Positions 34,263 to 42,241 of a stretch of DNA of 42,262 nt are shown here, piece by piece; the first letter of the stretch is position 1; every line of letters starts with the position of its first letter. Origin of the DNA: an uncultured bacterium. Lineage in GTDB: Bacteria; Bacteroidota; Ignavibacteria; Kapaibacteriales; UBA4661. The notes under the pieces are model-generated. The model was not told where the DNA came from. It did no database searches and saw nothing but the letters and a program-made list of their open reading frames with translations. The stretch covers positions 1 to 42,262 of the forward strand of contig CALCNX010000115.1 of NCBI GenBank assembly GCA_937899715.1, read 5' to 3'. Both the position numbers and the translations under genes were made by a program.

Positions 34263-34383
34263 GGAACGCAGATTTCAGGATTTTCTGGATAAAGAGGATT
34301 TTCAGAAAAAGCATTCCATCACATAAAGTTGATGTACGTTGGACATCCTGAAAATCCTGTCCATCCTGTAATCTGCGTTTCGC
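34263..34383. repeat. Imperfect inverted repeat element
   Basis: GAACGCAGATTTCAGGATTTT on the left pairs with the reverse complement of the right arm (GAAACGCAGATTACAGGAT...), with several CAGGATTTTC units in each arm. It has the look of a miniature dispersed element. No frame is present in 34210-34546 beyond this, the terminator and the operator. Confidence 0.5.
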
Positions 34384-34407
34384 TGTTAAACAATGCTCAA
34401 TCAGGTA

Positions 34408-34446
34408 CAAAAGCCTCTGTTTCGATACCGAAGCAGAGGCTTTTTA
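34408..34446 (+). terminator. Strong Rho-independent terminator after bshB1
   Basis: GCCTCTGTTTCG (34413-34424) pairs with CGAAGCAGAGGC (34429-34440) over 12 bp with a single T-G wobble and a 4-base loop, followed by TTTTT. It closes the bshB1 side and insulates the NAD genes. Confidence 0.85.
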
Positions 34447-34505
34447 CGTTATTTTTTGTGCTTGCAATATTTTTCTTGCAAGTAATCATTCAGTTTTTTA
34501 TGTTA

Positions 34506-34520
34506 GTGTAAAATTAACAC
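34506..34520. promoter_or_regulatory. Candidate NrtR operator before nrtR
   Basis: GTGTAAAATTAACAC is a near-perfect palindrome 26 bases before the nrtR start. It matches the two sites before nadV (GTGTAATTTTTACAA and GTGTAAATTTTACTT). NrtR-type regulators are known to repress NAD-salvage genes and often themselves. The link between this motif and the protein is inferred from position and repetition. Confidence 0.55.
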
Positions 34521-34546
34521 GAATAAAAAAAACACGAGCAAAAACA

Positions 34547-35248
34547 ATGAGTTACACATATAAACATCCTCGCCCCGCCGTAGCAGTGGATTGTGTCATT
34601 TTCGGCTATGACCACCGATTGGAAGAGCCGGATTTACAAATTCTGCTTATTGAACGAAAACTTGTCCCCTTCAAAGGAAAATGGGCTTTGCCGGGCGGCT
34701 TTGTGCAGATGAGCGAGACGCTGGATGAGGCGGCAGCACGTGAACTCAAAGAAGAAGCCGGCATTGAGAAAGTGTATATCGAACAATTATACACCTTCGG
34801 CGCAACCGACCGCGACCCTCGCGGGCGCGTGCTGTCGGTCTCCTACGTGGCGCTGGTCAATTTGGAGAAACACCGCCCAAGTGCGGGAACAGATGCCGAA
34901 GCCGCAGAATGGTTCTCGTTGAATAAACTTCCTGCGCTTGCGTTTGACCATAGAACTATCGTCAAAACGGCACTGGAACGTCTTCGCGGCAAGGTTCGTT
35001 ATCAGCCCGTAGGATTTGAGCTGCTGCCGGATGAATTTACCTTTAGTGAGCTTCAAAGCCTCTATGAGACTATCTTGGAGCGAACATTCGACAAACGAAA
35101 CTTCCGCAAAAAAATGGATAGTTATGGGCTGCTTATTGATACCGGAGGTATGCGCCGAGGTAAGCCTAACCGCGCTGCAAAGCTCTATCGCTTTGACGGC
35201 AAGCGCTACAAAACACTTGAAAAACGCGGGTTTTCATTTGAGTTGTAG
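34547..35248 (+). CDS. nrtR: NrtR-type Nudix transcriptional regulator of NAD metabolism
   Basis: This 233-residue protein joins a Nudix domain (about 10-140) to a C-terminal winged-helix domain (about 155-233; LPDEFTFSELQSLYETIL, then FRKKMDSYGLL), the NrtR layout. NrtR senses ADP-ribose or related molecules and represses NAD-salvage genes. The Nudix box is complete: G51-x5-E57-x7-R65-E66-L-x-E69-E70-x-G72, so residual ADP-ribose hydrolase activity is possible; many NrtR proteins have lost it. It stands directly before nadM-Nudix and nadV, the known targets of the family, with operator-like palindromes before its own gene and nadV. Gene identity is good; enzymatic activity is open. Confidence 0.87.
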   Translation: MSYTYKHPRPAVAVDCVIFGYDHRLEEPDLQILLIERKLVPFKGKWALPGGFVQMSETLDEAAARELKEEAGIEKVYIEQLYTFGATDRDPRGRVLSVSYVALVNLEKHRPSAGTDAEAAEWFSLNKLPALAFDHRTIVKTALERLRGKVRYQPVGFELLPDEFTFSELQSLYETILERTFDKRNFRKKMDSYGLLIDTGGMRRGKPNRAAKLYRFDGKRYKTLEKRGFSFEL

Positions 35249-35272
35249 CGAGTAAACATGGGCAAATAAAAA

Positions 35273-35287
35273 AAGTATTTTTCACAC
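35273..35287. promoter_or_regulatory. Weak operator-like sequence before nadM-Nudix
   Basis: On the minus strand GTGTGAAAAATACTT matches 11 of 15 bases of the second nadV site. The palindrome is poor, and the gap from nrtR is only 60 bp, so read-through from nrtR is equally likely. Confidence 0.25.
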
Positions 35288-35308
35288 AAACTTTCAAGGG
35301 CAATTACA

Positions 35309-36208
35309 ATGGCAGCGCAAACTACCGATACGGGTGTCATCGTCGGGCGATTTCAAGTCCACGACCTGCACGATGCGCACCGCGCTATTATTGAAAACGT
35401 TCTGGCTCGGCATAGAAAAGTAATCATGTTCTTGGGTGTATCCGCAACGCTTGTTACGAAGCACAACCCGCTTGATTTTGTTGCCCGCAAAGAAATGATG
35501 CTCCAAACATTCCCGCAACTGACGGTGCTGGCGCTGCCGGATATGCCGTCGGATAAGGATTGGAGCAAGTCGCTCGACGGGCGCATACGTGAGGTTGCGC
35601 CCGTGGGCGGTGTGACACTCTATGGCGGGCGCGACAGCTTTATTTCACGGTATTTTGGGGATTTTCAGACGCAGGAACTAGAACAAAATGTGTTTGTGTC
35701 GGGAACCGAAGTGCGTAAAAACGTCAGCAGCGAGGTGAAATCTACCTCCGATTTCCGTGCGGGTGTGATTTATGCGGCATACAACCAATACGACAAAGTG
35801 TATCCGACGGTGGATATAGCGATTCTGCGTGATGATACGGTACTGCTCGGTAAAAAGCCAAATCAGGCGAAATACCGCTTCATTGGTGGCTTTGCCGACC
35901 CACGAGATAATAGTTACGAGCAGAGTGCAGCCCGCGAAGCACTCGAAGAAACAGGTGCAGAAGTAGGCGACGTTCGCTATGTGGGCAGCGCCAAGATAGA
36001 TGACTGGCGCTACGCGGGCGAAAGCGATAAAATTATGACGCTTTTTTTTACGGCGCAGTATGTTTTTGGTCGTATTCAGCCTCAAGACGACATTAGTGAA
36101 CTTCGCTTTTTTCGGCTCGCCGAGCTAAAGCGCGATGATATTGTTGCAGAACACGGCGTGCTGTACGACCTTCTCAAGCTCTCCATTCCAACAGTTGGTG
36201 GAGAATAA
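35309..36208 (+). CDS. nadM: Bifunctional NMN adenylyltransferase / Nudix hydrolase (NadM-Nudix)
   Basis: This 299-residue protein joins an N-terminal nucleotidyltransferase (about 8-160; GRFQ 13-16, HDAH 21-24, SGTEVRKNV 131-139), which converts NMN and ATP to NAD, with a C-terminal Nudix domain (about 165-295), expected to hydrolyse ADP-ribose. The catalytic Nudix core R209-E210-x-x-E213-E214-x-G216 is present; upstream of it the box carries one extra residue and lacks the usual Glu, so Nudix activity is uncertain. It is preceded by nrtR (60 bp) and followed by nadV, forming a nicotinamide to NMN to NAD route. Confidence 0.9.
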   Translation: MAAQTTDTGVIVGRFQVHDLHDAHRAIIENVLARHRKVIMFLGVSATLVTKHNPLDFVARKEMMLQTFPQLTVLALPDMPSDKDWSKSLDGRIREVAPVGGVTLYGGRDSFISRYFGDFQTQELEQNVFVSGTEVRKNVSSEVKSTSDFRAGVIYAAYNQYDKVYPTVDIAILRDDTVLLGKKPNQAKYRFIGGFADPRDNSYEQSAAREALEETGAEVGDVRYVGSAKIDDWRYAGESDKIMTLFFTAQYVFGRIQPQDDISELRFFRLAELKRDDIVAEHGVLYDLLKLSIPTVGGE

Positions 36209-36215
36209 AACTGCT

Positions 36216-36291
36216 TTAGGTCAAACCCATGCGACGGCAGCGTTCTTGCACTCCTCAGCTGTCGGACGGGAAGAGTGTCTCGACCTTTTTT
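36216..36291 (+). terminator. Possible terminator after nadM-Nudix
   Basis: AGGTC (36218-36222) pairs with GACCT (36282-36286), which is followed by five more Ts; an inner CGAC...CTGTCG stem and a self-complementary CAGCTG lie between. The long loop and the short outer stem make it weaker than the hairpin at 34408-34446. The rest of 36209-36421 carries the two operator-like sites. Confidence 0.4.
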
Positions 36292-36338
36292 AGTATATAG
36301 TTGCTTTCGACGGGTTTGTTTTTTGAGCGATATTTATA

Positions 36339-36353
36339 GTGTAATTTTTACAA
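36339..36353. promoter_or_regulatory. Candidate NrtR operator 1 before nadV
   Basis: GTGTAATTTTTACAA is an AT-rich near-palindrome matching the site before nrtR. It lies 68 bases before the nadV start. Confidence 0.5.
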
Positions 36354-36355
36354 TC

Positions 36356-36370
36356 GTGTAAATTTTACTT
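36356..36370. promoter_or_regulatory. Candidate NrtR operator 2 before nadV
   Basis: GTGTAAATTTTACTT, 17 bases (start to start) after the first site and 51 bases before the nadV ATG, is placed where bound protein would block transcription. Together the three sites suggest GTGTAAWWTTWACNN. Confidence 0.5.
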
Positions 36371-36421
36371 TTTTAGTCAAAATACAATAAATCTAATTTT
36401 ACTCTTTATCAAGGAACTGCC

Positions 36422-37801
36422 ATGAAACCGCACAATATCATTCTTCTGACTGACAGCTATAAAATCAGTCACTACAAACAATACCCACCGATGACAAGCA
36501 CAATTTACTCGTATTTTGAATCGCGGGGCGGGCGCTTTGAGAATGTCGTCTTTTTTGGATTGCAATACTATTTGAAGGAATATTTATCGGGACAGGTGGT
36601 AACACAAGAAGGCATCAACGATGCAGCGTTATTGTACGAAAAACACTTTGATAATACCGACCTCTTTAATCGCGCCGGATGGGAATATATCCTTCAGCAT
36701 CACGGCGGGCGCTTGCCTGTGCGCATCAAAGCTGTGCCGGAGGGGAGCGCTATACCCGTGCATAACGTGATGATGACGATTGAAAACACTGACCCCGAAT
36801 GTTACTGGCTGACGAATTCCCTCGAAACCTTGCTTGTACAGGCCTGGTACGGCTGCACAGTGGCAACACTTTCGCGTGAAATCAAGCGCGTCATTACGCA
36901 GTATTTGGAAGAAACCGGCGACCCAGCGTTGATTAACTTTAAGCTCCACGATTTTGGTTTTCGCGGTGTGTCGTCGGTGGAATCGGCGGGGCTGGGCGGT
37001 GCGGCGCATCTGGTTAATTTTATGGGAACCGACACGATAGCGGCGCTCACGTTTATTCAAAGCTATTACAACACACAGAATTGCTACGGCTACTCGATTC
37101 CTGCCGCCGAACACAGCACCATTACGTCGTGGGGGCGGGAGAACGAGGCGAGGGCATACGCAAATATGCTCACTCAGTACCCCGAAGGTCTGGTGGCGTG
37201 TGTGAGCGATTCGTATGATATTTATGCCGCTTGCGACCGCATTTGGGGACAGGAACTCCACGATGCAGTTTTGGCGCGAAAAGGTACGCTTGTGGTGCGC
37301 CCGGATTCGGGTAAGCCGTCGGAAGTTGTCTTGAAAGTAATGGAAATTCTTGGCGAGCGCTTCGGGACAAGCACGAACGAGAAGGGCTTCAAAGTGCTAC
37401 ACCCGAACGTGCGCGTCATTCAGGGCGATGGCGTGGATTATGATTCGATTGGCGAGATTCTCAGCGTACTCAAGGAGCATGGCTGGTCGGCGGACAATAT
37501 CGCGTTTGGTATGGGCGGAGCGCTCTTGCAAAAACTTGACCGCGACACACAGAAATTTGCGTTCAAATGCAGTGCTGCTGTCGTGGACGGCGAAGAGCGC
37601 GATGTCTTTAAGCAACCCATCACCGATAGCGGCAAAAACTCGAAGCGCGGGCGCTTGAAACTTGTGCGCACACCCGAAGGTGGTTTTGTAACGCTTTCCG
37701 AAGACACTGTTGGCTTAGATATTTTGCAGACGGTCTTTGAAAACGGCGTTGTAAAGCAGGAATATACATTTGATGACGTGAAGCGCCATGCGCTCCTGTG
37801 A
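36422..37801 (+). CDS. nadV: Nicotinamide phosphoribosyltransferase NadV
   Basis: This 459-residue enzyme joins nicotinamide and PRPP to make NMN, the first step of NAD salvage in the cytosol. It is similar to human NAMPT along its length: HDFGFRGVSS (176-185), GTD (Asp204, base-recognition position), EHST with the catalytic His231, SDSYDIY (262-268), RPDSGKP (293-299) and FGMGGALLQ near residue 360. The length is usual for the family. It is set apart from nadM-Nudix by 213 bp containing a possible terminator and two operator-like repeats, so it likely has its own regulated promoter. Confidence 0.96.
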   Translation: MKPHNIILLTDSYKISHYKQYPPMTSTIYSYFESRGGRFENVVFFGLQYYLKEYLSGQVVTQEGINDAALLYEKHFDNTDLFNRAGWEYILQHHGGRLPVRIKAVPEGSAIPVHNVMMTIENTDPECYWLTNSLETLLVQAWYGCTVATLSREIKRVITQYLEETGDPALINFKLHDFGFRGVSSVESAGLGGAAHLVNFMGTDTIAALTFIQSYYNTQNCYGYSIPAAEHSTITSWGRENEARAYANMLTQYPEGLVACVSDSYDIYAACDRIWGQELHDAVLARKGTLVVRPDSGKPSEVVLKVMEILGERFGTSTNEKGFKVLHPNVRVIQGDGVDYDSIGEILSVLKEHGWSADNIAFGMGGALLQKLDRDTQKFAFKCSAAVVDGEERDVFKQPITDSGKNSKRGRLKLVRTPEGGFVTLSEDTVGLDILQTVFENGVVKQEYTFDDVKRHALL

Positions 37802-37843
37802 GGGCGCTTGAACTCAGCACTCAAAATTCAAAACCTTCTTGAA

Positions 37844-38878
37844 TTATCCGCGATACTTCGCTCTGAGAGATCCAACGCCAATCGTGAAGGTGAGTGGGCT
37901 TCGCACACCGTGAAGCAGCTTTTGCCGCCCGATGCAGCCTATCATGGCGGCGTTATCGGTACAGTATGCCATGGCAGGGATGAATACTTGTCGTCCCTGC
38001 TTTTGTGCTTCGCCCTGCAAGAGCGCACGAAGGCGTGAGTTTGCCGCCACACCGCCCGCTACGACAATATCATTTGCTCCGTAGTGCGCCGCAGCACGAA
38101 GTGTCTTTTGTACAAGCACATCCGCTATTGCTTCTTGCGCAGAAGCGCAAATGTTACGAAGCTCCTCTTCATTGGGCGTGTGCTGAAGCGTTTTCTGCAA
38201 ATACGTCCGCACGGCAGTTTTCAAGCCACTAAAGCTAAAGTCGAAATTGTCTTCGCGGAGCATACTGCGCGGGAAGGCTATTGCACTGGCGTTGCCTTCC
38301 TTTGCCAGACGGTCAATGTGAATGCCGCCCGGATAGCCGAGTCCGAGTAGTTTCGCAATTTTGTCGAATGCCTCGCCCGCCGCATCATCTCTTGTTGAAC
38401 CGATGACAGTATATTGCTCGAACGATTCTACATGAAAGAGCGACGTGTGACCACCGCTGACAATGAGCGCCAAAAACGGAAACCGAATATTTTTATTCTC
38501 AATGAACGCCGAGTAAATGTGCCCTTCGATGTGGTTCACCGCCACAATGGGCAGGTTGTATTTGAGCGCCAAGCCCTTTGCAAAATTTGTTCCTACCACG
38601 AGCGACCCCGCCAAGCCCGGGCGCTGCGTCACGGCAATGGCATCTACGTCCGCCATGCTCACGCCTGCTTCACGAAGCGATTCTGTGACAATCGCCGAAA
38701 TGCCCTGCACGTGCGCCCGCGAAGCTAATTCCGGCACGATGCCGCCGAACTTGGTATGGAAAAGCTGCGAGGAGATGATATTGCTTCGTAACTCTGAGCC
38801 TTGATAAATTGCTGCCGAAGTCTCATCACAGGAGCTTTCGATGGCAAGGAGTGTACAGGTGTCGTGAAAATGCTTCAT
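37844..38878 (-). CDS. tsaD: tRNA N6-threonylcarbamoyladenosine synthase subunit TsaD
   Basis: The ATG at 38878 is preferred to the TTG at 38887, giving 344 residues. TsaD moves the threonylcarbamoyl group onto A37 of ANN-decoding tRNAs, with TsaB and TsaE. The family signatures are present: LLAIESSCDETSAA (10-23), the metal-binding NHIEGH (His116, His120), VSGGHTSL, the DDAAGEAFDKIAKLLGLGYPGG segment, and the late VAGGVAANSRLR and YCTDNAAMI. The two membrane-protein genes lie upstream on the same strand at short spacing (36 and 64 bp), so they may share a transcript. Convergent with nadV. Confidence 0.96.
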   Translation of the reverse strand: MKHFHDTCTLLAIESSCDETSAAIYQGSELRSNIISSQLFHTKFGGIVPELASRAHVQGISAIVTESLREAGVSMADVDAIAVTQRPGLAGSLVVGTNFAKGLALKYNLPIVAVNHIEGHIYSAFIENKNIRFPFLALIVSGGHTSLFHVESFEQYTVIGSTRDDAAGEAFDKIAKLLGLGYPGGIHIDRLAKEGNASAIAFPRSMLREDNFDFSFSGLKTAVRTYLQKTLQHTPNEEELRNICASAQEAIADVLVQKTLRAAAHYGANDIVVAGGVAANSRLRALLQGEAQKQGRQVFIPAMAYCTDNAAMIGCIGRQKLLHGVRSPLTFTIGVGSLRAKYRG

Positions 38879-38914
38879 AATGCTCAAGCAAAATGGATAT
38901 AGGAAATCAGCGTG

Positions 38915-40252
38915 TCATTGCCAAAAAGAGATGTACCACGTTTGCGGATGAGCCGCAAAACGCTCTTGTACGGACAGAATATTGCGCCCCTGACGGGCAA
39001 GCGTTGTCGGGATGTAGGTGATAACGCCCTTTGCCGTCGTTTTAGGGTGCTGGTAAAAGACAAATTCACAATCGGTAAGAAGAGAATCATTCAGCGCCAC
39101 AGCATAGAATTTTTTCATGGTCTCCAGAGCGGCTCTATCGCGTACTTCTTCGGAAACGCCGGAAGAGGATATGCGGAAGCGAACACCCTCCGGCGCGAAG
39201 AATTGCACGCCCTCGCTGTGTTTGAAAAGACTGTCATTATTACGGACGTTGTAGGGTATAAAAAGGCGAATGTATTTATCAACAATGATGTCGGACTGAA
39301 TAGAAGGCTCAAGAACATACTTTCGTTCGGGGCGTTGACTATCGTAGAAAAGCGCATTCATACTGTTCTTGCCCGCATTGTCCGAATAGAAAACAGCACT
39401 CTTGTATTCCACATATCCTGCCGCACTTGCCAGTCCCGATAACGTTGCACCGAGAATATACGCCCATGTCAGGGCAATGAATTTCCAGCGCTTCATGTTG
39501 GTACTGAGCACAAAGAGAATAGGTCCCATGAAAAAACGAGGTGTGACGGTATGCAGCAAATGATAGACTCGTTCGGATGTCTTGGCAAGGCGCTCCGACT
39601 GCTTCCATTCCGGTTTGAAGCGGTCGGTAAATTTATCAAGTGCTATGATTGTCATCGCCGGCAAAATAACGACAAAGGGTACAAAGGTTACAAATAATAC
39701 CGCCATGCCTCGTATATCAAGAAGAATCACGATGGACATCATCGCGGCAATAACCGTTGCAATCGAAACGAGCAGCCCAACAATCAAAAACGTGAACGAA
39801 AAAATAATACTCGCCACGCGGTCAACCGTAGTAATCAGATGCTGAAGCTGACCGGCGTGCGAACGCACATAGTCTCGCAAAAAACCGGAATAGGTTAGGC
39901 GCTCCACTCTGATACCAAGCGGATATGCGCGGTCGAGTCCCACTAAACCTATCCAAAACGAGCGCATGACTAAGTGCGCAAGAAAATTTGCAATAAGAAT
40001 ATATGACGCGGAGTAGAGCGTCAAAATGCTGGTGTCAGCAAAAAAGAGTGTTGACGGTGTGCCTATTGTGAAATGGATGTACTCGGCAAAAGTATCCAAA
40101 AGCGAAGGAAGCTGGAAGAGCGAAAAAATCACGGCTGCCGACAACAAAAGCTCCATTTCCCAACTTCGGCTGTGAAGTTCGTGAAGAAAATCAGCGTCGC
40201 CGTCGAGTGTCGGAGCGCCCGAAGCGGGCTGCTGCTCTTGTGAAGAAATCAT
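38915..40252 (-). CDS. Polytopic inner-membrane protein, unknown family
   Basis: The ATG at 40252 is preferred to the TTG at 40264, giving 445 residues. An N-terminal cytoplasmic tail of about 35 residues precedes two helices (near 38-60 and 75-100), two close helices in the middle (near 150-210, IIFSFTFLIVGLLVSIATVI and VLFVTFVPFVVILPAMTIIA), and two more near 250-290. The last 150 residues are soluble, rich in charged and aromatic residues and possibly periplasmic. No catalytic motif or known family is recognised. It lies between tsaD and the multi-helix protein at 40317, and probably acts with the latter. Confidence 0.7.
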   Translation of the reverse strand: MISSQEQQPASGAPTLDGDADFLHELHSRSWEMELLLSAAVIFSLFQLPSLLDTFAEYIHFTIGTPSTLFFADTSILTLYSASYILIANFLAHLVMRSFWIGLVGLDRAYPLGIRVERLTYSGFLRDYVRSHAGQLQHLITTVDRVASIIFSFTFLIVGLLVSIATVIAAMMSIVILLDIRGMAVLFVTFVPFVVILPAMTIIALDKFTDRFKPEWKQSERLAKTSERVYHLLHTVTPRFFMGPILFVLSTNMKRWKFIALTWAYILGATLSGLASAAGYVEYKSAVFYSDNAGKNSMNALFYDSQRPERKYVLEPSIQSDIIVDKYIRLFIPYNVRNNDSLFKHSEGVQFFAPEGVRFRISSSGVSEEVRDRAALETMKKFYAVALNDSLLTDCEFVFYQHPKTTAKGVITYIPTTLARQGRNILSVQERFAAHPQTWYISFWQ

Positions 40253-40316
40253 ATATACCCCCAAGATTGACTGGTTTAATTGTGAGTATTATTTTTACAA
40301 GAATCAGAATATTGCC

Positions 40317-41924
40317 TCAAGCCGCATAACAGCTATAATCCATCTGACGGAGCGCCCGCAGAACCGCACGGGTAGTGAACGCCGCAAAAACTAACGCTCC
40401 AAATGTCATCCCGACCACACTATACCAATAACCAAACGAGCGTGTCAGCCAAAAGCCCAGCATTGCATTTGCAGCTATTGCCCAAAGGAATGCTCGAACG
40501 GCATCGAAGGGGCGGGAGAGCGTGTAGAGGATGATGTTGTTCATTAGTCCCCATACCATGAGGCTGTATCCGATAAGCCCGCAGACAATGACCTGACGCG
40601 CCAGCGTAGGCGTGGCGTTCAGAACACGCTGAAACATAGCATCCGTGGCAGCAGTGCGCGTGAGAATATACGCCGCATAAACGCTACACCCGACAAGAAT
40701 TGACATTCCGACCACCATGAGCCAGTATTGCATATAGCGGTCAACATAGATGTTATTATGCTCGGCGCGGCTGCGAATGGTGAAGCGCTCCTGTGTGCGC
40801 TGAATCCGTAACGCAAAATCTTCGCCGATATATTCTAACAGCGGCAGCATGAAAGAAAACGCGCCAAAAGCCCACAAAAGAAGCATCTCGTAGCCCGCAT
40901 GAATCCAGAGTTTAAGTGAAATGCCATCGGGGGTGAGCGACCAACTCACGAGTCTGTCTGTGAGCAAGTATGCAAAATACAATGTTCCTGCCAGAAAATA
41001 CGGTGCAACCGACGGTAGCAATGCCGACAAGCGCGGCAACTGCACATCGCGTTGTTGCTTGCTCATTGAGCCGGTGAGTTTTTTGAGGATAAAGTGAATC
41101 CATGTAAAGCCTACCGCTGTCGTTACAAGAAAGCCCGTCCAATGCGCCACGTATATGCTAAGGGGCGTGAACTCCATCACGAGAATCATTGCGCATACGC
41201 CCGCCAGTGTGGAAACAAGCAAGCCTGCGTGTTTATTCAGTGTGTAAAAAAGTGTCAGCGAAAGCGACATCACGCCGCAGCAGACGTAGTACGCCAGCCC
41301 AATCATCAAAAAATCTTCAGGAAAAAGCGGAATAAACCAGTTGATGCCATCAAGCAAGAACGCCGACACAATCATTGCTGATACGCCAAGCATCCAAATG
41401 CGGTAATATACCTGCCGCGTGAGCGCGTAGCTGCCCTGCCCATTGTAGAACGAAGCCATACGTCCCAGCGCCTGCACAAAACCACCGCTCACCAGAAAAC
41501 TGAGCATCATACCCACTCCGGCAACAGTTACTTGCTTGCCGTCAAACTTTGCATAAATACCGAAAGCATAGCCAAAGAGTAGCAAGGAAGCGATTTGCAG
41601 TGCCCACGGCGCGTTAGAAAACAATCCCCGTGCGTAGAACAGTAAAAACTTTTGCCACGCCGGAACAACCTTCTTCTTCGACTGTTCGGGAATATGCGGA
41701 TACCGTTTTGCTCGCATCTGAAATTCTGCGAACAGCTCATCTGCCAAGTCAAAGACATTTTCTGCGCCAAAGCGCTCACGTGCATCCACATCGCGTAAGC
41801 CGTAGGTCTCCAGGACGGCAACAATGGCGTAAGTATCAATCGGATAGCCGATAATGCCTTGCACGAATGCCAGAAGCTGAGGTTTTGTAGCGTGAACGAG
41901 GTTTTGGTCTTTGGTTGCGGTCAT
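40317..41924 (-). CDS. Twelve-helix membrane protein, possible exporter (PelG-like)
   Basis: This 535-residue protein begins with a soluble region of about 85 residues (DLADELFAEFQMRAKRYPHI) and continues with about twelve hydrophobic helices. The segment FYARGLFSNAPWALQIASLL and the midpart FSFMLPLLEYIGEDFAL...RFTIRSRAEHNN have a loose likeness to PelG-type exopolysaccharide exporters of the MOP superfamily, but no polysaccharide biosynthesis genes are nearby, so this is a weak assignment. The neighbour downstream on the same strand, 64 bp away, is another membrane protein of unknown function. Confidence 0.6.
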   Translation of the reverse strand: MTATKDQNLVHATKPQLLAFVQGIIGYPIDTYAIVAVLETYGLRDVDARERFGAENVFDLADELFAEFQMRAKRYPHIPEQSKKKVVPAWQKFLLFYARGLFSNAPWALQIASLLLFGYAFGIYAKFDGKQVTVAGVGMMLSFLVSGGFVQALGRMASFYNGQGSYALTRQVYYRIWMLGVSAMIVSAFLLDGINWFIPLFPEDFLMIGLAYYVCCGVMSLSLTLFYTLNKHAGLLVSTLAGVCAMILVMEFTPLSIYVAHWTGFLVTTAVGFTWIHFILKKLTGSMSKQQRDVQLPRLSALLPSVAPYFLAGTLYFAYLLTDRLVSWSLTPDGISLKLWIHAGYEMLLLWAFGAFSFMLPLLEYIGEDFALRIQRTQERFTIRSRAEHNNIYVDRYMQYWLMVVGMSILVGCSVYAAYILTRTAATDAMFQRVLNATPTLARQVIVCGLIGYSLMVWGLMNNIILYTLSRPFDAVRAFLWAIAANAMLGFWLTRSFGYWYSVVGMTFGALVFAAFTTRAVLRALRQMDYSCYAA

Positions 41925-41973
41925 TGGGTATTGGCATAAAAAGGGAACAAATCTACACTAAAGTACGACAAAC

Positions 41974-42004
41974 TTGTGAACTTACGCAAAGTGACGTATA
42001 TTTT
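41974..42004 (+). promoter_or_regulatory. Possible Bacteroidota-type promoter
   Basis: TTG (41974-41976) and TATATTTT (41997-42004) are spaced by 20 bases, close to the -33/-7 pattern TTTG...TAnnTTTG with one mismatch. The transcript would start near 42010, immediately before the hairpin at 42012-42071. Confidence 0.35.
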
Positions 42005-42011
42005 CAACCCT

Positions 42012-42071
42012 AAAGCCTCACAAGGAGCGTCCATGCTCATAGCTTCAACACTCTTTGTGGGGCTTTTTTTT
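42012..42071 (+). terminator. Rho-independent terminator hairpin with no gene before it
   Basis: AAAGCCTCACAAGGAG (42012-42027) pairs with CTCTTTGTGGGGCTTT (42051-42066) over 16 bp including two G-U pairs, ending in eight Ts (42064-42071). The orientation is plus, but the only nearby gene is divergent, on the minus strand. The rest of 41925-42262 has no gene. Confidence 0.7.
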
Positions 42072-42207
42072 GTTTGGTACAATCTGGATGAAAAACTACC
42101 TTTGCTCCATCTCTATAGGAATTAGCTATCATTGCCAGCCTTGTCTCAATAATGCAATCAGCCAATGCGTATTGGGATATTGTTCACGGGCATTAAGAAA
42201 CTATAAA

Positions 42208-42231
42208 TTCTTAGAGCTTGTTTGAAAAGTC
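42208..42231. repeat. Inverted copy of the repeat at 34-57
   Basis: TTCTTAGAGC followed by TTGTTTGAAAAGTC matches the reverse complement of 34-57 at 21 of 24 positions. It may be the end of an insertion sequence lying just beyond the window. Confidence 0.5.
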
Positions 42232-42241
42232 GGAAAGTAGG

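Noticed and set aside
36216..36300. The structured region before nadV as an NAD-sensing riboswitch
   Set aside because: It does not match the known nadA-type or other NAD riboswitch consensus; a terminator plus operators explains it better.
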